A program made the translations under genes and the position numbers. Shown here piece after piece: positions 44,212 to 53,667 of a stretch of 64,000 bases of DNA. The DNA is taken from positions 1 to 64,000 of the forward strand of contig UQMJ01000002.1 in assembly GCA_900542035.1 (NCBI GenBank). Reading direction: 5' to 3'. Position 1 is the first letter of the stretch. Each line of letters starts with the position of its first letter. Under the pieces are notes generated by a model that had not been told where the DNA came from, did no database searches, and saw nothing but the letters and a program-made list of their open reading frames with translations. This stretch comes from an uncultured Clostridium sp. (GTDB lineage: Bacteria > Bacillota > Clostridia > Lachnospirales > Lachnospiraceae).

Positions 44212-45852
44212 TTATTTTTTTCTGATTTTATCTATTAATTTTTCAAAGCCTGCCTGAATCAAGTTGTCAAATATCAGAGCTGCTGACAGGGAAAGACCGC
44301 TGACAGCAATAAATGTTCCAAAAATCCGGAATCTGACGCCATGGGACAGCAGGCCTGGAAGGTATCCAGGCATTAAAATCCGGTACAGCACCAGCCAATG
44401 GATCAAGAGAACAGAGAAACTGTGTCTGCCAAGAAAAGACAACCATTCTGACGCCCATCCCAGAATGTTTTCCATCCGCAGCGCCAATACAAAAACCGCC
44501 CACGAAATCCCTACAATAAAAATAGAACCGTTAAAAATAATCCCTGAATAGTCGCTTCTGACCATCATAATCTGATAAGACGCCGCTGCCATGGCAAATC
44601 CGAACAGGCCAAAAAGGCCATCATATCTGCGCATATAGGGTTGTATGATAATATGTCCGGATACAAAAATCCCCAGCCATAGCATCCAGTTCAGCCACTG
44701 GCTGCCTCCAAATCCTTTGCTCTTCATCCAGGCTGCCGCAGAAAGCGCTGCCGCAATAACCAGAAACAATCGTTTTCCTCCGGTTTCTCCCAGCCTCCCC
44801 ACCGTTTTTCGAAGAAGCGGCACGCATATATAAATCCCAATCATGATGTATATCAGCCAGAAATGGGGAGCAATCTCTGAGGATCCGGTTAGCATTACCT
44901 GGACTGCCCGTTTTATCCACTGGAATCCTGTCAAATTCCCTGTCCAGAACACTGCCATGTAAAACAGATAGCAGACGGCCAGCGGAACCACAATTTTTCC
45001 AAGCCGTTTTTTATAAAAGGATGCCAGAGATTCCTGCCGGTCCTTTACAAGCAAAGCCCCGCTGATCATTAGAAATATCGGATTACAGGTCAGCAAAAGA
45101 AGATTCCCTGCTGAAAGCAGCTTCCATACAGGCGTATGCATCCCCGCTTCCTGAATCATCGGGCCTATGACATGACAGGCCACGGCAAAATAAGCCGCCA
45201 GAGTACGGAGCAGATCCAGGGAAACAATGCGGGAACCTTTCTTTGCTCCGTTTTTTCCGGAATTTATGGCAAAGTCCGCTATGCTGTACGTAACTGCCAC
45301 CATTATCAGCCATAAAAACAGAAACATTCCCATGTTCCATTGCTTTAAGACCTGTTTCAGGCTGATCTCTCTCCATGGTACCACCGGACTGGCCTCTATG
45401 GTTTTCAGGACAAAACTGCCGTCTAAATCTAGGCGCATCTGTCCATAATCCCGACAGACCAGATCAAAGTCTGCCCTGCTGCTTCCTTTTGGGATAAAAA
45501 CAGTCTGATAATAAACTTCTCCTGCCCCAAGGCTGTAAACCTGCGCCTGAACGTCCTCCTCTATTGGTTCTGCAAACGCAATGGACAGCCGTCCATAAGG
45601 ATAACCGGTTTCTGTAAAATACATCTGCGGATCGCCGCCTGTCTTTTCCACCACACTGGTTCCATTTTGGTATGACACCTCGTAGCCGCTGACAGAAGCA
45701 ACCCGTTCCGGCCACAGATTGATGCCTGGCTGGCCTTTTCCATGGTGTACGGATACCACTGCCAGAAAGCCTTCCAGCAGCAATGCCGCCAGAAGGCTTA
45801 TGATAAGAACAGCTCCGTAAGTTTTTTTATTGGTAACTAATTTTTCTTTCAC
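44212..45852 (-). CDS. Acyltransferase-3 family membrane protein with extracytoplasmic N-terminal domain
   Basis: The 546-residue protein has one span near 12-32, a soluble region of about 130 residues and then a ten-span acyltransferase-3 domain starting at SLDLLRTLAAYFAVACHVIG (His near 236 is the family's conserved residue). These enzymes O-acetylate sugars in cell-wall or exported polymers. GTG at 45852 is preceded by GGGG. It follows the amidase gene by 20 bases in the iscS-iscU-mnmA operon. The N-terminal extension is not recognised. Confidence 0.85.
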   Translation of the reverse strand: MKEKLVTNKKTYGAVLIISLLAALLLEGFLAVVSVHHGKGQPGINLWPERVASVSGYEVSYQNGTSVVEKTGGDPQMYFTETGYPYGRLSIAFAEPIEEDVQAQVYSLGAGEVYYQTVFIPKGSSRADFDLVCRDYGQMRLDLDGSFVLKTIEASPVVPWREISLKQVLKQWNMGMFLFLWLIMVAVTYSIADFAINSGKNGAKKGSRIVSLDLLRTLAAYFAVACHVIGPMIQEAGMHTPVWKLLSAGNLLLLTCNPIFLMISGALLVKDRQESLASFYKKRLGKIVVPLAVCYLFYMAVFWTGNLTGFQWIKRAVQVMLTGSSEIAPHFWLIYIMIGIYICVPLLRKTVGRLGETGGKRLFLVIAAALSAAAWMKSKGFGGSQWLNWMLWLGIFVSGHIIIQPYMRRYDGLFGLFGFAMAAASYQIMMVRSDYSGIIFNGSIFIVGISWAVFVLALRMENILGWASEWLSFLGRHSFSVLLIHWLVLYRILMPGYLPGLLSHGVRFRIFGTFIAVSGLSLSAALIFDNLIQAGFEKLIDKIRKK

Positions 45853-45872
45853 GTATTCCCCTGCTGATTTTC

Positions 45873-47090
45873 TTATGAATTGGTTCTCTGTGCAAAAAAC
45901 TGATTGACGCCGGTTACTAATCCTGAAGCCAGATTGTCCAGCGTTTCCCCTGAATGATCAGAAGTCTTATCCCCCAGTTCAATATCAATAGAAGGAATGG
46001 TGGAAAAAGAAGTCTGGGTTAAATCCATTTCCATGGATCCGCCGGAAAAAATCTTGACCCCTGCTGACTTTAAGCCGCTAATCAGACTTTCTCCCAACGC
46101 ATGGTGCTGCTGCCAGTGGGATTTTACCGGCTCCATATTCCGGTAAGAAGCCACATTGGGAACACTCATATAAAAGGCTCCTTTGTCTTTTGACGTGGAA
46201 TCCCAATGAAGGGCAATGTGGCAGTCTGCGGTCTGATTGGCAATAACGGTACGGGCAATGTTGTCCAGCTGAACGTCGTCGCTTTCCCGAATCATCAGCA
46301 CATCATAACCGGCTGCTAACAGCTTTTCCTTTAATTTTAAAGCAAGCTGAAGGGTTACTTTGCTTTCCGGAGTACCGTCTGCAAACTCCATGCCGCCGGA
46401 AACTGCAGCAGCAGTCGTCGCTCCTGCCTGGGTGGTTCCTCCAGTTACTTTTGGAGTTCCATCCGGATGACACTGGGTTTTCACGCTGCTTCCGCCTTTT
46501 GTCCCATGGCCTGCATTGACGCACACTACAAGACCTTTTCGGTTAGCCTCTGCTTTGTAAAGCATGGCTGTCCCAGAATTAATCTTAGAAAATCCAGCGT
46601 ACTGCCAGTCCGGATTTAACCGTACTTCGCTGACAGTTCCCTGGTTCTGTCCGGCTGCCTGAGTGTTATTTTCCTGAGCGGCCGGTTCTGTCGGTTTTGT
46701 CTCTGCCGGTTTGTTTCCCGAAAGGTACTGACTGGAAATGTAGCAGACCTGGCCCTGGTATTCTACCCTGCTCCACTGGCTGCCAGTTCCCGTCCGCTTC
46801 ATCTCTGTGCCTTTGTTAACCCGACCGATTACCGGACTGTCTGAGCTTCCCTGCCGGCGTAAATTTACCCGATCGCCTGTCACATAAACGGTTTCATCTG
46901 CCGGCTGGTAGCTCTCGGCCGCTGCCTTGCTTACCAGAGTTTCCTTCCTGCTGGTCTGGACGGCCGGAGTTTCTCTCTCTATTCTCTCTGTACTCCCCGC
47001 CGACGCTTCCATTGATGCATAACCAGTACTGCATCCGCTTAATAAAATTGCCATAGACAGCGCTGCTGCCGCAAGCCTGCTTTGTTTCAT
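45873..47090 (-). CDS. N-acetylmuramoyl-L-alanine amidase lipoprotein with SH3b domain
   Basis: The 405-residue protein has a lipoprotein signal (AILLSGC, Cys 20), a bacterial SH3 domain (about 65-125: ETVYVTGDRVNLRRQGS to GQVCYISSQYL) that likely binds wall, a Gln/Glu-rich linker and an amidase-3 domain (about 180-400) with the zinc ligands in VNAGHG, PESKVTLQL and IALHWD and the catalytic Glu in IDIELGD. It cleaves the bond between MurNAc and the stem peptide. It overlaps mnmA by four bases and so is coupled to it, an odd partnership of sulfur-relay and wall genes. Confidence 0.92.
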   Translation of the reverse strand: MKQSRLAAAALSMAILLSGCSTGYASMEASAGSTERIERETPAVQTSRKETLVSKAAAESYQPADETVYVTGDRVNLRRQGSSDSPVIGRVNKGTEMKRTGTGSQWSRVEYQGQVCYISSQYLSGNKPAETKPTEPAAQENNTQAAGQNQGTVSEVRLNPDWQYAGFSKINSGTAMLYKAEANRKGLVVCVNAGHGTKGGSSVKTQCHPDGTPKVTGGTTQAGATTAAAVSGGMEFADGTPESKVTLQLALKLKEKLLAAGYDVLMIRESDDVQLDNIARTVIANQTADCHIALHWDSTSKDKGAFYMSVPNVASYRNMEPVKSHWQQHHALGESLISGLKSAGVKIFSGGSMEMDLTQTSFSTIPSIDIELGDKTSDHSGETLDNLASGLVTGVNQFFAQRTNS

Positions 47091-48127
47091 TGGATAATTC
47101 CTCCTCCTGCTACCCAGTCATCCTGGTAAAAGACTACTGCCTGGCCTGGCGTCACAGCCCGTACCGGCTCGTCAAATACGCACTCTGCCAGGTCTTCTCC
47201 AGCTTCCCGAATCGTACACATAGCCCCTTTATGGGCATATCGTATTTTTGCCAGCATCCGGAGTTCCGATCCATGGAATCCGTCTGCTGCCATCCAGTTA
47301 AGCTTACTACACAGGAGGGATTTTGTAAATACGTCTTCATTGGTTCCAATTACTACTTCATTGGTATCCGGCCGGATCTCTGTTACAAAAACAGGATGCC
47401 CTAAAGCCAGGTTCAAGCCTTTTCTCTGTCCAACCGTATAATGGATAATTCCCTTATGCCGTCCTAAAATCCGGCCGTCCGAATCCACAAAATTGCCTGG
47501 CTGAATCTGTTTTCCTGTATACCGTTCAATAAATCCGGCATAATCCTGATCCGGAATAAAGCAGATCTCCTGGCTGTCCGGCTTTTCCGCCACCGGAATC
47601 CCCGCTTCCCTGGCCATCCGCCGGATTTCCTCTTTTTCAAAAGATCCTACCGGCATCAGCGTTCTGGCCAGCTGATCCTGGGTCAGGTTATACAGCGCAT
47701 AGGTCTGGTCTTTTGCGGCAGTCACAGACGAGCGCAGCGCATACCTGCCGTTTTGAAGCTTCTCTACCCTGGCATAATGGCCCGTTGCCACAAGTTCGGC
47801 TCCAAACTCTCTGCTTCTGTCTAACAGCGCCTCCCATTTTACGTGCCGGTTGCACACCACGCAAGGGTTGGGCGTCCTGCCGTGAAGATATTCTTCTGCA
47901 AAGTAATCCACCACATGGCGGTGAAATTCTTCTGTAAAATCAATTACATGATAGGGAATGGACAAAAAATCTGCCACCCGTTTCGCGTCTTCGATTATGC
48001 TTTCCGCGCCGTCCCAGGTCTTCATGGTAACCCCGATGACGTCATATCCCTGTTCTTTTAACAGCAGGGCTGCCACAGAGGAATCCACTCCTCCGGACAA
48101 TCCTACTACGACTTTCTCTCTCTTCAT
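47087..48127 (-). CDS. mnmA: tRNA-specific 2-thiouridylase MnmA
   Basis: The 346-residue enzyme has the PP-loop VGLSGGVDSS (7-16), the catalytic cysteine pair in NPCVVCN (near 100) and SQEICFI (near 198), and a C-terminal beta-barrel. It thiolates U34 of tRNA-Lys, -Glu and -Gln using sulfur from IscS. It follows iscU by about 60 bases. This proximity to iscS fits its need for persulfide sulfur. Confidence 0.97.
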   Translation of the reverse strand: MKREKVVVGLSGGVDSSVAALLLKEQGYDVIGVTMKTWDGAESIIEDAKRVADFLSIPYHVIDFTEEFHRHVVDYFAEEYLHGRTPNPCVVCNRHVKWEALLDRSREFGAELVATGHYARVEKLQNGRYALRSSVTAAKDQTYALYNLTQDQLARTLMPVGSFEKEEIRRMAREAGIPVAEKPDSQEICFIPDQDYAGFIERYTGKQIQPGNFVDSDGRILGRHKGIIHYTVGQRKGLNLALGHPVFVTEIRPDTNEVVIGTNEDVFTKSLLCSKLNWMAADGFHGSELRMLAKIRYAHKGAMCTIREAGEDLAECVFDEPVRAVTPGQAVVFYQDDWVAGGGIIQ

Positions 48128-48188
48128 TCTCTCTGCCTTTCAGTCAGGGCTGTAAGCACAATCCACGCTTTTTTCGTGCAGACAGCTC

Positions 48189-48626
48189 TTAATATTCTTC
48201 TTCCTCTTCATGCTCGCTGATGTCGCTCTTCGGCTTTTTTAATCCCTCGATGGTAATGCCTTTTTTCTCAGCATAATCCCATAAAGCCGCATGAATTGCT
48301 TCCTCTGCCAGCAAAGAACAGTGTACCTTAACCGGAGGCAGTCCGTCAAGTGCCTCGCAGACCGCTTTGTTCGTAACTTCCATCGCTTCCTGGATGGTTT
48401 TTCCTTTTACCAGTTCCGTAGCCATACTGCTGGTAGCCACTGCAGCGCCGCAGCCGAAGGTTTTAAATTTTACATCCTGGATAATCTGGTTATCGTCGAT
48501 ATCCAGATACATTCTCATAATGTCGCCGCATTTGGCGTTGCCTACAGTTCCCATGCCGCTTGGGTTCTCCAGTTCCCCTACATTTCTCGGATTCTGAAAA
48601 TGATCCATTACTTTTTCTGTATACAT
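48189..48626 (-). CDS. iscU: Fe-S cluster scaffold protein IscU/NifU
   Basis: The 145-residue protein has the three cluster cysteines in NAKCGDIM, FKTFGCGAA and VHCSLLAEEA, with the Asp next to the first. It builds Fe-S clusters on sulfur from IscS. The tail is strongly acidic (SEHEEEEEY), longer than in the shorter IscU forms. It follows iscS by 32 bases. The lineage-typical clostridial IscU-IscS pair lacks hscAB and fdx. Confidence 0.95.
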   Translation of the reverse strand: MYTEKVMDHFQNPRNVGELENPSGMGTVGNAKCGDIMRMYLDIDDNQIIQDVKFKTFGCGAAVATSSMATELVKGKTIQEAMEVTNKAVCEALDGLPPVKVHCSLLAEEAIHAALWDYAEKKGITIEGLKKPKSDISEHEEEEEY

Positions 48627-48658
48627 AACTTTTATTCTCCTTTTATTGTCGATATAGT

Positions 48659-49843
48659 CTATTTTGCAGATTTTCTGATAAAATCTTCGTAAAGCGGAGA
48701 CATTTCCCGAAGACGGGCTACAATCTCCTTGATTTTTTCAACAACATAATCCATTTCTTCCATCGTATTTTCCTCTGACAGCGTCAGTCTTAAGGAACCA
48801 TGGGCAATTTCGTGAGGAAGTCCAATGGCTAACAGTACGTGGGACGGATCCAGGGATCCGGACGTACAGGCAGAACCGCTGGAACCGCAGATACCCGCCA
48901 TGTCCAGCATAATCAGAAGGGATTCTCCTTCAATAAACTGGAAGGACAGATTCACATTGTTCGGAAGCCGGTTGATCCGGTGCCCATTCAATCTCACATA
49001 AGGCACTTCTGCCGTAATCCGGTTAATCAGATAATCCCTCATCTGGATTTCCTTTTCCTGCCGTTCTTTTAAACTCTCTGCCGCAAGTCTGGCCGCCTCT
49101 CCAATTCCCACAATACCAGGAAGATTTTCTGTGCCTGCGCGGCGCTTTCTCTCCTGGGCTCCACCATGGATAAAGGATTTTGTCTTAATTCCTTTCCGGA
49201 TGTATAAAAATCCGATTCCCTTAGGGCCGTTGAATTTGTGGCCGCTGGCGCTTAACATATCAATATTCAGCTCGTCTGCCTGAATCGGTATATGGCCGAA
49301 GGCCTGGACTGCATCGGTGTGAAACAGCACATTATGAGCCTTTGCAATCTCTCCGATTTCCTTAACCGGCTGAATGGTTCCAATCTCATTATTGGCAAAC
49401 ATAATGGAAATCAAAATGGTATCCGGACGGATAGCAGATTTTAACTGTTCCAAATCCACAGTACCATTTTCGTCTACATCCAGGTAGGTTACCTCAAATC
49501 CCCGTTTTTCCAGATACTGACAGGCATGGAGAACTGCATGGTGTTCAATTTTGGATGTAATAATGTGTTTTCCCTTGTCCTGATACGCTTCCGCAGTGGC
49601 AATCAGCGCCCAGTTATCGGACTCGCTTCCTCCGGCTGTAAAATAAATTTCTTCCGGATTTACCCCCAGCACGTCTGCAATCTGCTTTCTGGCTTTTGCC
49701 ATCGCTTCTTTTCCATAATTAGAAAAAGAGTAGACTGAAGAAGGGTTTCCGTAATATTGGTTAAAATATGGCATCATCGCGTCTACCACTGCCTGACTGG
49801 TTCTGGTAGTCGCCGCATTATCTAAATAAATAAATTCACTCAA
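48659..49843 (-). CDS. iscS: Cysteine desulfurase IscS/NifS
   Basis: The 394-residue PLP enzyme has the PLP lysine in SASGHKFNGPKG (near 205) and the catalytic cysteine loop SSGSACTSGSL (near 325). It converts cysteine to alanine and a persulfide for IscU and MnmA. The start is TTG at 49843 with AAGGCGGT seven bases before it. Promoter and an inverted repeat of TAGGAAT type lie upstream. Confidence 0.96.
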   Translation of the reverse strand: MSEFIYLDNAATTRTSQAVVDAMMPYFNQYYGNPSSVYSFSNYGKEAMAKARKQIADVLGVNPEEIYFTAGGSESDNWALIATAEAYQDKGKHIITSKIEHHAVLHACQYLEKRGFEVTYLDVDENGTVDLEQLKSAIRPDTILISIMFANNEIGTIQPVKEIGEIAKAHNVLFHTDAVQAFGHIPIQADELNIDMLSASGHKFNGPKGIGFLYIRKGIKTKSFIHGGAQERKRRAGTENLPGIVGIGEAARLAAESLKERQEKEIQMRDYLINRITAEVPYVRLNGHRINRLPNNVNLSFQFIEGESLLIMLDMAGICGSSGSACTSGSLDPSHVLLAIGLPHEIAHGSLRLTLSEENTMEEMDYVVEKIKEIVARLREMSPLYEDFIRKSAK

Positions 49844-49895
49844 CTGATTTACCGCCTTTCTTAAGGGATTCTACCGTTTTCTTCCCTATGATTTT

Positions 49896-49929
49896 ATTAT
49901 ACACCAATTTCCTATAATTTCAATAGGAA
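49896..49929 (-). promoter_or_regulatory. iscS promoter with TTCCTAT-N7-ATAGGAA dyad
   Basis: On the minus strand TTGAAA (49918-49923) and TATAAT (49896-49901) are 16 bases apart. A perfect inverted repeat with 7-base arms, TTCCTAT (49909-49915) and ATAGGAA (49923-49929), covers the -35. The half-site TAGGAA also occurs twice at cysK. Rrf2-family regulators (CymR, IscR) are the likely binders. Confidence 0.65.
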
Positions 49930-50014
49930 TAGTAATATTTTTTCAAATCGTTCTCTGTCATGTTTTGTTTTCCATCCTCATATCTTATAGTAATTTTCTT
50001 CTGCGGAGCGTTCT

Positions 50015-51592
50015 ATGCCCTCTTTTTCCGGACTTTCCCCACAAAAGCGCGCATTTTTAGCCGGCACTCTGCTGCTGACGGCAACGGGATTTGCCTGTCG
50101 GATCCTGGGATTTTTTTACCGGATTTTCTTATCCAGAACCATTGGCGCAGAAGGCCTGGGACTTTACAACATGGTTCATCCGGTATTTAGTATCTGTTTT
50201 TCTGTATGCGCCGGTTCCATTCAGACTGCCCTATCCCAATACATCGCATCCCATGTCAGCCAGGGGAAAAAAGTATTCCGGTCCGGTCTTGCAGTCTCCA
50301 TGCTGTTATCCATCCTGATGGCGCTTGGTATTTCCCATTCCTCACACTGGATTGCCTGTCACATTTTATTGGAAGAGCGGTGCGCTCCTCTTCTTCCCAT
50401 AATTGCGCTGTCTGTTCCTTTTGCGGCATTCCATGCCTGTATCAACGGTTATTATTATGGTATGCAGAAATCCAGGGTTCCGGCATTCTCCCAGGTAGCG
50501 GAACAGGTCGTCCGGATGGGACTGGTTTTTCTGATTGCAGACATCTGGATGGAACAGGGACGGGAAATCACCGTGGAACTGGCCGTGCTTGGCCATCTTA
50601 TCGGAGAAATCGCGTCTGCCTGTTTTACATTATGTGCCCTGTGCCTGGTTCCTCCCCAGAAAATAGCATCTGCCGCAGGCAGCCTCTCCCGCAGTTCCTC
50701 TGCTGATTTTCCTGTTTTCCACCATTCGGCTTCCTGGCTTTCCCTGTCCGTTCCCCTTATGGCGCTGGCCCTTCCCCTCATGGGAAACCGGCTGGTATTA
50801 AACCTTCTCGGAAGCGCGGAAGCCATCTGGATTCCCAGCCGCCTTCAAGCCTTTGGGCTAAACAGTGAAGAAGCATTTTCTATATACGGCGTGCTGGCCG
50901 GAATGGCGATGCCTTTTATTTTATTTCCTTCTGCTATTACCAATTCCATGGCAGTGCTTCTCCTTCCCGCAGTAGCCAAAGCCCAGTCTGCCGGAAATGA
51001 AGAGCGGATTTCCAATACTATTTCCATGGCTATCCGCTACAGCCTGTATATGGGGATTTTCTGCGTGGGAATCTTCCGGATCTATGGACATTCCCTGGGA
51101 ACCAGCGTTTTTCACGATTCCGATGCCGGAACTTATATCTCCATCCTGGCCTGGCTCTGTCCTTTCATGTATCTTGCCACCACCATGGGAAGCATCTTAA
51201 ACGGCCTTGGCAAAACCTCTACCACCTTTGCACAGAATATTGCAGCTATGGTTCTTCGCCTGGGATTTGTGATTTTCGGGATTCCCCGCTTCGGAATCCT
51301 GGCTTATCTGTGGGGACTTTTAGGCAGCGAAATCCTGCTGGCCTGTCTGAACCTTGTTTCCCTGTCCCGCATTGCAGATTTTTCCTGGGAGCCATGGGAA
51401 ACCTTGCTGAAACCGGTCTTTGCTCTCATTTTATCCATTGGAATCTGCCGCGCCCTGCTTTCCTGTCCCCTGCCGGTTCTTCACGTTCTCCACTCTCTGC
51501 CGGTCTTTTTGAGTGCAGCTATCCAGATCGGATTGATTGGCATCTGCTATGGAGGAATCCTTCTGATTCTGCATATATGGAAACGGTCGTAA
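50015..51592 (+). CDS. SpoVB/MurJ-like oligosaccharide flippase
   Basis: The 525-residue protein has about fourteen spans in a MOP-superfamily fold, starting with FLAGTLLLTATGFACRILGFFYRIFLSRTIGAEGLGLYNM, the block typical of SpoVB and YtgP. Such proteins move lipid-linked wall precursors across the membrane; SpoVB acts in spore cortex synthesis. It is divergent from iscS and monocistronic. Whether it is the vegetative or spore paralogue is not clear. Confidence 0.88.
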   Translation: MPSFSGLSPQKRAFLAGTLLLTATGFACRILGFFYRIFLSRTIGAEGLGLYNMVHPVFSICFSVCAGSIQTALSQYIASHVSQGKKVFRSGLAVSMLLSILMALGISHSSHWIACHILLEERCAPLLPIIALSVPFAAFHACINGYYYGMQKSRVPAFSQVAEQVVRMGLVFLIADIWMEQGREITVELAVLGHLIGEIASACFTLCALCLVPPQKIASAAGSLSRSSSADFPVFHHSASWLSLSVPLMALALPLMGNRLVLNLLGSAEAIWIPSRLQAFGLNSEEAFSIYGVLAGMAMPFILFPSAITNSMAVLLLPAVAKAQSAGNEERISNTISMAIRYSLYMGIFCVGIFRIYGHSLGTSVFHDSDAGTYISILAWLCPFMYLATTMGSILNGLGKTSTTFAQNIAAMVLRLGFVIFGIPRFGILAYLWGLLGSEILLACLNLVSLSRIADFSWEPWETLLKPVFALILSIGICRALLSCPLPVLHVLHSLPVFLSAAIQIGLIGICYGGILLILHIWKRS

Positions 51593-51648
51593 AAAATGCA
51601 GGGCTAAACGAGACTTCATAGTCTGGCTTAGTCCTGCATCATTTTTTG
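51590..51648. terminator. Terminator after the flippase gene
   Basis: AAAAAATGCAGG pairs with CCTGCATxATTTTTT with inner CTAA/TTAG and AGACT/AGTCT stems; usable in both directions. Confidence 0.85.
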
Positions 51649-51655
51649 CTGCTTC

Positions 51656-52234
51656 TTACCTCAACGTCATAGTTTCCGACAGCCATTTTGAAAAAGGGAC
51701 GCTTTCAAAAGAAACTTCATCAATCATTTTCTTGGCGCTTTCTATGTTTTCAGATGGTATGACCAGCAATGCGTTTCTATTTTTTTTCTGCCCCTTCTTT
51801 TCTGAGGACTCTACTGTAATACCGCATATGATGTGCTGCAATTCTCCGGATGCGGTTATCATACACCCTTGCGTCGTTTCGGTCTCTTCTCTCGCACAGC
51901 AATACTTCTCGTTATTATGAAATTCCAGATAAAATCCTATTTCATCTGCATCTCCGTAACCGAAAAGCCCTTTTCCTTCCATCCAAATATTACCCTGTAT
52001 GCTATCCGGCTCATTTCCCAACAGATAATGATACGTTTTTGCATTTACCTCTACATCCACATTTTTATAATCGGCTGGAACTGTATCATAAATAAGCATA
52101 CCCTGTGCAGTAAAGTTCATATACTTCTCTACAGGATTAAAATAAAAATAGATTCCATACCAAAGCAAAATGCTGACAATCACTCCCATTATGACAACTG
52201 TTAGTACCTTCAGCTTCTGTTTCATTTTTTTCAC
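51656..52234 (-). CDS. Hypothetical single-span protein in AT-rich patch
   Basis: The 192-residue product has one N-terminal span (about 9-32) and an extracellular domain with no motif I recognise. Four cysteines occur (CCAREE, GCMITA, IICG), which could form disulfides. Its ATG overlaps the stop of the gene before it by four bases, so the two are coupled and probably act together. Base composition is more AT-rich than the housekeeping genes around it, which suggests horizontal origin. Function unknown. Confidence 0.6.
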   Translation of the reverse strand: MKKMKQKLKVLTVVIMGVIVSILLWYGIYFYFNPVEKYMNFTAQGMLIYDTVPADYKNVDVEVNAKTYHYLLGNEPDSIQGNIWMEGKGLFGYGDADEIGFYLEFHNNEKYCCAREETETTQGCMITASGELQHIICGITVESSEKKGQKKNRNALLVIPSENIESAKKMIDEVSFESVPFSKWLSETMTLR

Positions 52235-53043
52235 TCCAGCACAAAATCTTTATCTCCTATACGAAATGTAATTGGTGATTCTATATATCCACCACTTGCT
52301 ACCCCTGAAATTGCTTTTGGATCTGGATTTTTATAAGACGGAGTGGAAATCAATTTATTATACTCTTTTTTTCCTTGCTCCTGCAGATGGTTTTTATCAT
52401 TATAATAATACCACATAATAGATTCCAAATTAACTTGTTGTGTCCTTGCCCCTAACTGTTCCTTTCCATCAACATAGGTAAATCTAGTAACTGATGTATA
52501 CTTTGGAGCAGCACTCGCCTTATCTCCATCTGAAGCATATACCGTTGTACCATTTCCATAAATGAACTGCGCCAAAGTAACTCCTGCACTGCCAAATGGA
52601 ATAACTCTGTCTAATAAAACCCCTCCCACATATGCAGACATCGAGTCTGCAAAGGCATATGCCATAGATCCGCTTTTTATTGACGTCATTTCAAATGCAT
52701 TAGTTACTGTTACATTCCAATCCTGTAAAATATGGCCCTGATATGTGCGAGTGGGTCCCCATGCCCCTGTTCCCGAAAAAGTACTTATTTCTGACAATGG
52801 TGCATAAATTACTACGTCTGCATTCTTATCATCCTCAAATACATTTTCTACATATTCAGCAACTTCTGCAGGAATGTCATGCTCTTTAATTTTTGATTTC
52901 AAAGACTTTTCTTCAACATCAATCCGTTTTACATTTTGAATATTCCTCAAAGAATCCTCTGCCGCATTGCCCGTAAATGTCATAAAGCTACAAAATATCA
53001 TTGATATTACAAGAATTATATATTTTTTTATCTTTACCATCAA
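52231..53043 (-). CDS. Hypothetical secreted protein in AT-rich patch
   Basis: The 270-residue product has an N-terminal signal (about 7-28, ending at GNAAE), an acidic helical section (about 30-75), then a beta-rich domain with aromatic residues and a Gly-rich middle (SAYVGGVLLDRVIPFGSAG). No conserved catalytic motif is seen. A GGTGGGG site precedes the ATG. It is coupled to the single-span gene downstream; the pair could be a secreted factor with a membrane partner. Remnants of a BlaI-type gene and of another secreted-protein gene lie just upstream. Function unknown. Confidence 0.6.
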   Translation of the reverse strand: MMVKIKKYIILVISMIFCSFMTFTGNAAEDSLRNIQNVKRIDVEEKSLKSKIKEHDIPAEVAEYVENVFEDDKNADVVIYAPLSEISTFSGTGAWGPTRTYQGHILQDWNVTVTNAFEMTSIKSGSMAYAFADSMSAYVGGVLLDRVIPFGSAGVTLAQFIYGNGTTVYASDGDKASAAPKYTSVTRFTYVDGKEQLGARTQQVNLESIMWYYYNDKNHLQEQGKKEYNKLISTPSYKNPDPKAISGVASGGYIESPITFRIGDKDFVLE

Positions 53044-53061
53044 TACCCCACCTTTGCATAT

Positions 53062-53385
53062 TTAAAAAAGTTCATCTAAAAGCCCCTTTTTTTCGTTCCC
53101 ATTGGACTCACCTACCTCGTCTTTTTTAACCCTATATTTTACTCTCTTATGCTAATGCTACCTGATACATTAATACTCGTGTTGCTTTTATTTGTAATTC
53201 TAATATAATATGTATTTTTTCTACAATATTGAATGTATGTACAACTGCCCCCGATACAGCAGATACGCTCCTCGCTCTTCCTTCTTCATTAATGAGACTC
53301 ACTACAAACTTATCCGAATCGTTATTACCGAAACAAAAGTAACCATTAACCATAGCATACTTACCATATACAATAGACGGACGAT
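53062..53385 (-). pseudogene. Decayed small secreted-protein gene
   Basis: Protein-like segments run through several frames on the minus strand. First a signal-peptide-like stretch (KIVRLLYMVSMLWLMVTFVS), then FVVSLINEEG to VVHTFNIVEK in a second frame, then TYYIRITNKSNTSINVSGSI in a third, the shift falling in a run of six A (one A lost restores it), and finally an acidic tail ending GLLDELF at 53062. Together they read as one exported protein of about 100 residues broken by indels. The original family is not recognised. Confidence 0.55.
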
Positions 53386-53667
53386 TTTATCTTTTGTTTT
53401 AAAACTGCCTGTTCATATTCTAATTTTGAGACAAGCGGTACATAAATAGTATTTCTTCCATCTTTTTGAAATACCACATATCCCTTATCTGTAATATGTG
53501 ATAAAGTTGCCGCTATAGCACCTCTCGCTGTTTGAAAAGCACTATAAAGTTATATTAGAACTAATTCCATCAGGCTTTTTCCAAATAATCTCCATATATT
53601 CTCGTTCTTGAAAAGATAATTTTTTACGACCTCCCAAAAACTCTAATGTATCATCTTTCATTCGCAT
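53361..53667 (-). pseudogene. Frameshifted BlaI/MecI-family repressor gene
   Basis: From ATG 53667 the frame reads LSFQEREYMEIIWKKPDGISSN, the BlaI opening helix-turn-helix, and hits TAG at 53542-53544. In another frame it resumes as SAFQTARGAIAATLSHITDKGYV and KDGRNTIYVPLVSKLEYEQA to a TAA at 53361, completing the recognition helix, wing and start of the dimerisation part. A short indel near 53545-53555 explains the break. The similar intact gene at 587-952 shows that this family recurs in AT-rich patches of this genome. Confidence 0.75.
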
